Below are positions 7,797 through 14,470 of a stretch of DNA of 64,000 nucleotides, piece by piece. Under the pieces are notes generated by a model. It ran no database searches. It saw only the letters and a program-made list of their open reading frames with translations, and was not told the DNA's origin. Position numbers and translations under genes: made by a program. The stretch lies in NCBI RefSeq assembly GCF_001427665.1, contig NZ_LMHC01000026.1:125044-189043 (forward strand), in the 5' to 3' direction. Source of the stretch: Caulobacter sp. Root655. GTDB taxonomy: Bacteria > Pseudomonadota > Alphaproteobacteria > Caulobacterales > Caulobacteraceae. Each line of letters starts with the position of its first letter. Position 1 is the first letter of the stretch.

Positions 7797-8135
7797 TCAG
7801 TCTTCGTCGCCGGCCGTGGCGCGCAGATACTCCCCCAGACGGTCGAGTTTGCGCTCCATCAGGACGCGGCGTTGGTTGATCCAGGTCTCGGCGGCGCTGA
7901 GCGCTTCCGGTTCCAGTCGGCAGGTCCGCACCCGTCCGACCTTCTCCGAGCGGATCAGGCCGCTGCCCTCCAGCAGTTGCAGATGCTGCATCACCGACGG
8001 CAGCGACATGGCCAGCGGCTGGGCCAGTTCGCTGACCGAGGCCGGCCCGGCGCACAGCCGCTCGATGATGCCGCGCCGGCTGGGGTCGGCCAGCGCCTGG
8101 AACATCAGGTCGAGAGAGGGTTGTTGGTTAGTCAT
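7797..8135 (-). CDS. ArsR-family transcriptional regulator
   Basis: This 112-residue protein consists almost wholly of a winged helix-turn-helix. FQALADPSRRGIIERL begins the domain, SVSELAQPLAMSLPSVMQHL is the helix-turn-helix, and LLEGSGLIRSEKVGRVRTC forms the wing. No cysteine metal site is seen in the recognition helix, so it probably does not sense metals like classical ArsR/SmtB. It heads the pair with the AHSA1 gene. Two identical TGCCTAAGTAT repeats just upstream, one touching the start codon region, are the likely operator for autoregulation. Confidence 0.9.
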   Translation of the reverse strand: MTNQQPSLDLMFQALADPSRRGIIERLCAGPASVSELAQPLAMSLPSVMQHLQLLEGSGLIRSEKVGRVRTCRLEPEALSAAETWINQRRVLMERKLDRLGEYLRATAGDED

Positions 8136-8136
8136 A

Positions 8137-8196
8137 TGCCTAAGTATCGCGAGGCTCGCGGCGGGTCAACATATAGTTTGTCGTTTGCCTAAGTAT
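8137..8196 (-). promoter_or_regulatory. Direct repeat pair, probable ArsR operator
   Basis: TGCCTAAGTAT occurs twice, at 8137-8147 and 8186-8196, upstream of the ArsR gene. The start-to-start distance is 49 bases. The AT-rich centre (around 8170-8180) probably holds the promoter. Binding of the downstream ArsR protein is inferred from position. Confidence 0.5.
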
Positions 8197-8211
8197 TTGC
8201 GGCGCTCAACG

Positions 8212-8243
8212 AAAAACGCCCCGGACGTGGGGTCCGGGGCGTT
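8212..8243 (-). terminator. Rho-independent terminator after the TonB receptor gene
   Basis: Read leftwards, AACGCCCCGGAC-type arms (8215-8226 with 8232-8243) form a perfect 12-bp stem with a 5-base loop, followed by a run of five T on the reverse strand. It lies about 60 bases past the stop of the TonB receptor gene. Confidence 0.85.
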
Positions 8244-8301
8244 CGACGCAGGCCAGGCTCTTACGCCCGAAGGGGAGGACGGGCGGAGGCGCTGGCCGAC
8301 C

Positions 8302-10731
8302 TCAGAACCGCGTGGACAGGGTGACGAAACCCTGGCGAGGCGGGATCGGGAAGGTGCTGTAGCTGCCGGCCGGCTGCGAGACGGTGACGTTCAGGTCGCC
8401 CTTCTCCTGGCCCAGGTTGGTGATGTTGGCGCTGAGTTTCAGGCCCTGGATCGGCCAGTTGGCCGGGGTCTGGAAGGCGTAGCTGACCTGCAGGCTGAGC
8501 AGCATGTAGCTGTCGACCTTGAGGTCGTTGGTGTAGGTGGCGAAGCGCTCGCCGACGAAGTCGCCGATCAACTGGGCCTCGAAGTCGCCGAAGTTGGCGC
8601 TGGCCACGAACTTGTTCAGCCATTCGGGGCTGCCGGGCACCTTCTTGCCGGCGATGCGGACGATCGTCGGGGTGACGACGCCGCCCACCGTGGTCGAGCC
8701 GCTGGTGTAGTCGTCCTGATAGACCGAGCGGTTGTAGGAGACCGCGTCGTAGAACGAGAAGTGCTCGCCCAGGTCCAGGGTCAGGGCCAGGTCGACGCCA
8801 TCGGTCTTCACCGCGCCGACGTTCTGGACAATGGCGGCTCCGCCGATGATCGAGATCGCCGCCGCCGACGGGGCCACGCCCAGCAGGCGGTTGCTGAAGT
8901 CGGTGTGATAGACGCTCAGCTGGCCGTCGATCCCGGTGATCGGACCGAAGGCGACGTCACGCTTGCCGCGCACGCCGGCCTCGTAGGTCCAGGCCGTTTC
9001 CGGCTCGGCGTTCTTCTTGAACTGGTCGAAGGCCGCCTGGCTGCCCAGGCTGAACGGCGACAGGCCGCCGCCGCCATAGGTCTGGAAGTGGCGCAGGTTC
9101 TTCTGGATGTTGGCGAAGGCTTCCACCCCGCCGTCCAGCGTCCACACCGCGCCCAGTTGCGGCAGGAACCACTCCTTGGTCTTGATATTGCCCACCGGCA
9201 GGCCGGTCGAGTTGACCAGCGAACCGACGATCGGCTGCACCGGCACGCGGCCGGTGGCGTCCTGGACGCTGCTCTTGAAGCCGCCTTGCAGCACCAGGTT
9301 CTCCCGGATGCGCCACTGATCCTGGAGGTAGAACTGGTAGACCTTGTTGTCGATCTCGCTGCCGTACTGGGTGATCAGCCAGCCGGTGGGCACGTCATAG
9401 GGCGAGGTCGGATGGTTGACGTCGAACGGGTACCAGCGGCGATAGGCCGACGACTTGTTGTGCTCGTACCAGAAGCCGGCCTCGACCTGGTGGTCGCCGA
9501 GCGTGGCGTTCAGGGTCGAGATGCCGCCCAGCCGGTCGATCTGGTACTCGGTGGTGCGGGTCGCGTAGCCCGAATTGCCGAACACCTGCTTGAGGTTCTG
9601 GCCCGGGAAATAGAAGTTGAACAGAGCCGGCAGGCCGGCGACCCGGATCGGACCGGCCACGATGCCGCGACCGTGGTCGTCATGATAATAGGCCTGGTTC
9701 GACCAGGTGACGTTGTCCGACAGCTTGGCGTCGTACTTGATGTAGGTCAGGTAGTCGGTGCGTTGGGCGGCGCTGAAATAGTTACGGTAATTGTCGCCCT
9801 CGGCGGCCGGGTAGTTGCCGGCGGCGTCCAGATAATCCAGAGCCGCGTGGAAGTCCGGATAGAAGAACGGCCGAGTGTAGGGCTGGTAGGCGTCGGTCGG
9901 TTTGCTGGCGGGCGGGGTGCGGAAGTAGCGGGTGGTGCCGTCCTCGTTCGGCTCGGTCTTGTCCGAATAGGACAGGTAGAAGGTCAGCTTGCCGGCCTCG
10001 CCGTCGCGGACATATTTCAGGTTGGCCTGGTCGCCGCCCTGCTTGCCGTCGAAGTCCCAGGCCTTGGCCTTCTGATGGGCGTAGGCGAAGTACAGCGCGT
10101 TGTTCCCGCCGAACGTGCCGCTGTCGAGGCGCACGAAGGTGCGGCTGGTGTCGTAGCTGCCCAGGGTCTGGTTGAACTGGCCGCCGAACTCCGCGCGCGG
10201 ATCGTTGGTGAAGGTCTCGACGGCGCCGCCGAGGTTGCTGGTCGAGGCGGTGCCCAGCGAGCCGGCGCCAGACGACAGGATGACCTTGCCGACCACTTCG
10301 CTGATCACCGCGCGCTGCGGCGACAGGCCGTTGTAGTTGCCGTAGCTCTGGTCGCCCAGCGGCACGCCGTCCAGGGTGTAGCCCAACTGCTGGCCGTTGA
10401 AGCCGTGGATGAACAGCGAGGTGTTCTGCTCGTTGTTGCCCCACGGATCGGCGGTGACGTAGGTCACGCCTGGCAGGGTCTGGATCGCCTTCAGGGGCGA
10501 GAGGCCGGGCAGGATCTTCTGCATCTCCGAGCCGCTCAGCTGCACGGCCGAGCGGGTGGCCGACAGGCTGGTGACCAGCACCTGCTCGACGGCGTCGGCG
10601 GGATCGGCGGCCGGTTCGGCCGCGACCGGAGCGGCGGGCGTGTTGTCGGCGGCATGGGCCGCCTGGGCCATGGCCAGGGCGCCGAGCGCGCAGGCCGCCA
10701 ACAAGGCGTGGCGAGCGGATGTGATGGACAT
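8302..10731 (-). CDS. TonB-dependent outer-membrane receptor
   Basis: The 809-residue protein starts at the ATG at 10729-10731, behind GGAGGGG. A longer frame exists upstream, but the signal peptide begins here: ARHALLAACALGALAMAQ then AHA before ADN. The plug domain (about residues 45-190) contains SLFIHGFNGQQLGYTLDGVP and GAGSLGTASTSNLGG. The rest is beta-barrel, ending QGFVTLSTRF with the C-terminal aromatic residue needed for outer-membrane assembly. It is a paralog of the receptor at 34884-37259. The ligand is unknown. It is monocistronic, with a strong terminator behind it. Confidence 0.93.
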   Translation of the reverse strand: MSITSARHALLAACALGALAMAQAAHAADNTPAAPVAAEPAADPADAVEQVLVTSLSATRSAVQLSGSEMQKILPGLSPLKAIQTLPGVTYVTADPWGNNEQNTSLFIHGFNGQQLGYTLDGVPLGDQSYGNYNGLSPQRAVISEVVGKVILSSGAGSLGTASTSNLGGAVETFTNDPRAEFGGQFNQTLGSYDTSRTFVRLDSGTFGGNNALYFAYAHQKAKAWDFDGKQGGDQANLKYVRDGEAGKLTFYLSYSDKTEPNEDGTTRYFRTPPASKPTDAYQPYTRPFFYPDFHAALDYLDAAGNYPAAEGDNYRNYFSAAQRTDYLTYIKYDAKLSDNVTWSNQAYYHDDHGRGIVAGPIRVAGLPALFNFYFPGQNLKQVFGNSGYATRTTEYQIDRLGGISTLNATLGDHQVEAGFWYEHNKSSAYRRWYPFDVNHPTSPYDVPTGWLITQYGSEIDNKVYQFYLQDQWRIRENLVLQGGFKSSVQDATGRVPVQPIVGSLVNSTGLPVGNIKTKEWFLPQLGAVWTLDGGVEAFANIQKNLRHFQTYGGGGLSPFSLGSQAAFDQFKKNAEPETAWTYEAGVRGKRDVAFGPITGIDGQLSVYHTDFSNRLLGVAPSAAAISIIGGAAIVQNVGAVKTDGVDLALTLDLGEHFSFYDAVSYNRSVYQDDYTSGSTTVGGVVTPTIVRIAGKKVPGSPEWLNKFVASANFGDFEAQLIGDFVGERFATYTNDLKVDSYMLLSLQVSYAFQTPANWPIQGLKLSANITNLGQEKGDLNVTVSQPAGSYSTFPIPPRQGFVTLSTRF

Positions 10732-10908
10732 GGAACCCCTCCGACGTCGCCCGACGCGGGCGTGTAGCTGCGGGGTGTTAGGGCAAGCCGATGACGCTTC
10801 GGCGTGGTTTTCGCGAAGGCTTCGTGACGGCGCCGGATCGTCTGCCTCAGCTTTACGCACGACGGGCGAGACGCTCTGATACCATCCTCGAAACGGGAGA
10901 GTCGCGGC

Positions 10909-11427
10909 ATGCGAGCGCCGATCGCCAGGGCCCAGGAGACCGCCGCCGAGTTCGCCGATCCGCGGGCCGCCCGTATCGTCGCCTTCCTGCGGGACCTCGG
11001 TTTCGAGATCGACGCGACAACCCTGGACGAAGACGCCTTCGTGCCGGGCGTCATGGTGTCGGCCGGCCGGCTGCTCGTCGATCCGGCGCGGCTGACCTGG
11101 CCCGGCGACCTGCTGCACGAGGCCGGCCATGTCGCCGTCGGCGATCCGCTGCGGCGCGAGGAGGGGGTGTCGGACGACCCCGGCGAGGAGATGGCGGCCA
11201 TCGCCTGGTCGTTCGCCGCGGCCCTGGCGATGGACCTGGATCCGGCGGTGCTGTTCCACGACGGCGGCTATCGCGGCGGCGCCAAGGCGCTGCGCGAGAA
11301 CTTCACCCAGGGCCACTATGTCGGCGTGCCGCTGTTGGCGATGTGGGGCCTTACGATCGAGCCCCGCCGCGCGACACCCGAGGGGCCGCCGGCCTATCCG
11401 AACATGCTGGCCTGGCGGCGGAGCTAG
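10909..11427 (+). CDS. Conserved protein with HEAGH zinc-protease-like motif
   Basis: This 172-residue protein is not assigned to a named family here. DLLHEAGHVAVG places an HExxH motif at H70, E71 and H74, as in zincin metallopeptidases. EEGVSDDPGEEMAAIAW follows about 20 residues later, and its Glu/Asp residues could give a third zinc ligand. There is no signal peptide or membrane segment, so it is probably cytosolic. The start ATG follows GGGAGAG. It is transcribed divergently from the TonB receptor gene with 177 bases between. It could be a peptidase or a catalytically dead relative. Confidence 0.75.
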   Translation: MRAPIARAQETAAEFADPRAARIVAFLRDLGFEIDATTLDEDAFVPGVMVSAGRLLVDPARLTWPGDLLHEAGHVAVGDPLRREEGVSDDPGEEMAAIAWSFAAALAMDLDPAVLFHDGGYRGGAKALRENFTQGHYVGVPLLAMWGLTIEPRRATPEGPPAYPNMLAWRRS

Positions 11428-11434
11428 GCGTCCG

Positions 11435-11755
11435 TCAGATCAGATGAGGGCCGACCCGAGCTTTCAGGAGCACGATCAGGGCCGGGTCCATGAAGGTGTA
11501 GTCGTCGGGGATGTTCAGGCAGATCACCCGCGCCTTCAGGTGACGCTTGAAGCGCTTGGACAGCTTGTTGCGATGAGTTCGCTCCATCACGAAGATGATC
11601 TGCGCCCATTCGACCAGTTCGCCGGTCAGTGGGTTCTCCGCATCATGGTTCGTGCCGGCGGAATCGGCCTCGACGCCGGGCCAGGTCGAGAACACCTGCT
11701 CGGCGGTGGGGCTGCGCAGCTTGTTCTGGCTGCAGACGAAGAGGACGCGCTTCAA
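11435..11755 (-). CDS. Low-molecular-weight protein tyrosine phosphatase-like protein
   Basis: This 106-residue protein begins RVLFVCSQNKLRSPTAEQVF, with the CX5R phosphate-binding loop at C8-R14 typical of low-molecular-weight tyrosine phosphatases. It is shorter than classical members (about 150 residues) and resembles the predicted phosphatase group COG4551. IPDDYTFMDPAL near residues 84-95 may supply the general acid aspartate. Its start is 7 bases after the stop of the PleC-like kinase gene on the same strand, implying co-transcription. Whether it acts on proteins is unknown. Confidence 0.85.
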   Translation of the reverse strand: MKRVLFVCSQNKLRSPTAEQVFSTWPGVEADSAGTNHDAENPLTGELVEWAQIIFVMERTHRNKLSKRFKRHLKARVICLNIPDDYTFMDPALIVLLKARVGPHLI

Positions 11756-11762
11756 GCGGGCC

Positions 11763-14330
11763 TTACGCCGCCGCGAAGTCGCGCAGGGCGGGCAGGCCGC
11801 TCTGGCGCATCGGCAGGACGAAGCTGACGGTGGTGCCTTCGCCCGGCGTGCTGGTCATCTCCAGGGCGCCGTCGTGCATCTCGACCAGCGACTTGGTCAG
11901 GGCCAGGCCCAGGCCGGTGCCCTGGGTGGTCTTGGCGTGCTGGCTTTCGACCTGTTCGAACGGCCGGGCCAGGCGGGCCAGGTCCTCGGCGGCGATGCCG
12001 ATGCCGGTGTCGGTGACCGAGACCCGCACCCGTTCGCCCAGCGGATCGCGGCGCACCTCGGCCCGCACGGTGACGCGGCCGGCCCGGGGGGTGAATTTGA
12101 TGGCGTTGGACAACAGGTTCAGCAGCACCTGCTTGACCGCGCGGTAGTCGGCCTCGACCTCGGGCAGGGACGGGAAGTCGATCTCCAGCTTCAGGCCGGC
12201 GGCCTCGGCGCGGTTGCGCACCAGGCGCACGGCGTCCTCGGTAACGTCCTCCAGGTGCAGCGGCTCGAACTTCAGGTTCATCTTGCCGGCCTCGATCTTC
12301 GACATGTCGAGGATGTCGTTGATCAGGGCCAGCAGGTGCTGGCCGGAATTGTGGATGTCGAGGCTGTAGCCCTTGTAGCGCTGGTCGCCCAGCGGGCCGA
12401 ACATCTCGTTCATCATGATCTCGGAGAAGCCGTTGATGGCGTTCAGCGGCGTGCGCAGTTCGTGGGACATGTTGGCCAGGAACTCGCTCTTGGCCTTGTT
12501 GGCGCCCTCGGCCTTGACCTTCTCCATCTCGTACTTGCGGGCCAGCTCGGCCAGCTGTTCCTGGCTGCGCTCCAGGCCGGCGACGGCGTGCTGGAGCTGC
12601 TCTTCGTTGAGGCGGCGGGCCTCTTCCTGGTTCTTGATGGCGGTGATGTCGGCGGCGGTCATCACCAGGCCGCCCTCGGCCGTGCGGCGTTCGCTGATCT
12701 GGATCCAGCGGCCGTCGTTCAGCTCGGCCTCGCGCACGCCCTTGGCGCCGTCCGGGGCGGGCTGGTCGTGCTTGATGGCCAGGGCCGCGAAGCGGTTGAC
12801 CTCGTTGCGCGGCGCGCCGGGCTTCAGCAGCTTGGGTTCCAGGTTGAAGACGTTACGGTAGTTGCGGTTGCACATCAGCAGTCGGCCCTGGCGGTCCCAC
12901 AGCACGAAGGCTTCCGACACGCTCTCGATGGCGTCGCGCAGGCGATTCTCGGCGGCCTGGGCGCGGGCCTGGGCCAGGCGTTCCTCGGTGACGTCCAGCG
13001 CCACGCCGATGATCCGAGAATAGCCATCCTCGCCCGGTTTGCCGAAACCCTGGCCGCGGGCGTCGACCCAGATCGAACGGGCGCCATCGACGCCGGGCAC
13101 GCGGAACGAGACGTCGAAGGCTCCGTACATGGCGGCGTTGGCCAGGGCCTGGCGCACCTTGTCGCGATGATCGACCGACACGCGGTCCAGCAGTTCCTGG
13201 CCGCCGACCACGCCGCCGCCGCCCCAGCCGAACATCGCGCCGGTGACGTCGGACATGAACACCTGGTCGCCGCCCAGTTCCCATTCCCAGATGCCGCAGC
13301 GGGCGGCCTCGACGGCGAGGCGGAAGCGCTGCTCGCTGTCGACGAATTCCTTCTGGGCGGTCTGGACCCGGCGGCTCTGCAGCATCAGCAGCAAGGCCAG
13401 GGCGATGCCGACGGCCAGCGGGGCCAGCAGCGAGATGGCGCCTTCCATCACCTGGCGATCGACATTGGCCACGGTGCGTGGGCGCGACCCGACGGCGGCC
13501 AGCAAGGCGCCCTGGGCCAGGGGTTGGACGGCGATGTCCAGGGCCTGGCCGTCGGACGACTGGCCGCGCAGGGCGGCCGTCGCGCCGCCGACGTCGTCGA
13601 TCGACAGCGAGAAGGCCTCGCGAAGGTTGGTGGCCCCCTGGATCGGACGGCCGGCGGCGGCGATGAACCGGCCGTCGGCCAGCATCAGCGCGCCGGCCCC
13701 ACCCTTGGGGGGCTCGGCGAGCAGGCGGGATGGGTCGCTGGAGGCGATGACGAAACCGCGGCCGCCGCCAGCCGGCGTGGCGTGGGCGACGTAGAGGCGG
13801 CCAGTGGTCCCGGCGCCGATCCAGACGCTGCGGCCCGAGGCGGCGGCGGCGCGGGCGGCGGCCTTCCAGTCGGCGGCGGTGTCGCGCCCGGCCACGGCCA
13901 GGACGTCGGTGGGGCTGACCACGGCGACCGCCATGGCTTCGCCGCCGGCGGCGCGCAGGGCGGTCTCGGCGGCGTCGATCGGGGCGCCGGGGTCACGCTG
14001 CAACAGGTCGGAGGCGGCCGACAGGCCGGCGCGCTGGGCGGCGAGATTGGTCTCGACCGCGCTGGCCGCCAGCCGGGCCTCGGCGGCCAGGGACGCGCCG
14101 CCCGGCGGCGCGCTGGCTTCCTGCTTCAGGCGGTTGACGCCGAAGGCGGTGTAGACGGCCAGCAGCAGCAGGGCGGCCAGGATGGCCACGCGCACATAGG
14201 CCTGGGAAGGCGATCGCGCGGCGCGCGCGCGGGCCGCGCCCGCCGCCGACAGGCCGGCTCCCGCCAGCCTCCCGGTTCTCGCCCCGCCACGCTCCAACGC
14301 CAGATGCTCCCGCGATCTCTGGCGAGTCAC
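11763..14330 (-). CDS. pleC: Sensor histidine kinase/phosphatase PleC
   Basis: This 855-residue kinase starts with GTG at 14330. A membrane segment (about 47-65, VAILAALLLLAVYTAFGV) is followed by a long extracytoplasmic domain to about 285, a second membrane segment (LLAPLAVGIALALLLM), PAS-type domains (about 310-560) and a HisKA/HATPase core. The H-box FLANMSHELRTPLNAINGF puts the phospho-acceptor at His623. N, G1 and G2 boxes follow (NLLSNAIKF, DTGIGIA, GTGLGLALTKSLVEMHDG). From that His to the end there are 232 residues, the same as remembered for Caulobacter crescentus PleC (His610 of 842). PleC controls DivK and PleD phosphorylation in polar development. The gene name is based on this resemblance and is not confirmed by alignment. 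Confidence 0.8.
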   Translation of the reverse strand: MTRQRSREHLALERGGARTGRLAGAGLSAAGAARARAARSPSQAYVRVAILAALLLLAVYTAFGVNRLKQEASAPPGGASLAAEARLAASAVETNLAAQRAGLSAASDLLQRDPGAPIDAAETALRAAGGEAMAVAVVSPTDVLAVAGRDTAADWKAAARAAAASGRSVWIGAGTTGRLYVAHATPAGGGRGFVIASSDPSRLLAEPPKGGAGALMLADGRFIAAAGRPIQGATNLREAFSLSIDDVGGATAALRGQSSDGQALDIAVQPLAQGALLAAVGSRPRTVANVDRQVMEGAISLLAPLAVGIALALLLMLQSRRVQTAQKEFVDSEQRFRLAVEAARCGIWEWELGGDQVFMSDVTGAMFGWGGGGVVGGQELLDRVSVDHRDKVRQALANAAMYGAFDVSFRVPGVDGARSIWVDARGQGFGKPGEDGYSRIIGVALDVTEERLAQARAQAAENRLRDAIESVSEAFVLWDRQGRLLMCNRNYRNVFNLEPKLLKPGAPRNEVNRFAALAIKHDQPAPDGAKGVREAELNDGRWIQISERRTAEGGLVMTAADITAIKNQEEARRLNEEQLQHAVAGLERSQEQLAELARKYEMEKVKAEGANKAKSEFLANMSHELRTPLNAINGFSEIMMNEMFGPLGDQRYKGYSLDIHNSGQHLLALINDILDMSKIEAGKMNLKFEPLHLEDVTEDAVRLVRNRAEAAGLKLEIDFPSLPEVEADYRAVKQVLLNLLSNAIKFTPRAGRVTVRAEVRRDPLGERVRVSVTDTGIGIAAEDLARLARPFEQVESQHAKTTQGTGLGLALTKSLVEMHDGALEMTSTPGEGTTVSFVLPMRQSGLPALRDFAAA

Positions 14331-14470
14331 TTCGCCAACATGGTGAATCTAACGCACGCGCGACCGGCGCGTCACCGCAGAACGGAGGTTTTGATGGCGT
14401 GTGGGCCCTTTAGTCGCAACCTGCGGGGGACGAATCATCCCAAACTCAGCGGAAGCTGGGCCGCAAGCCG

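Noticed and set aside
8302..11316. A 1004-residue version of the first TonB receptor
   Set aside because: The extra N-terminal residues overlap the divergent HEAGH gene, and a perfect signal peptide and ribosome binding site define the start at 10731.
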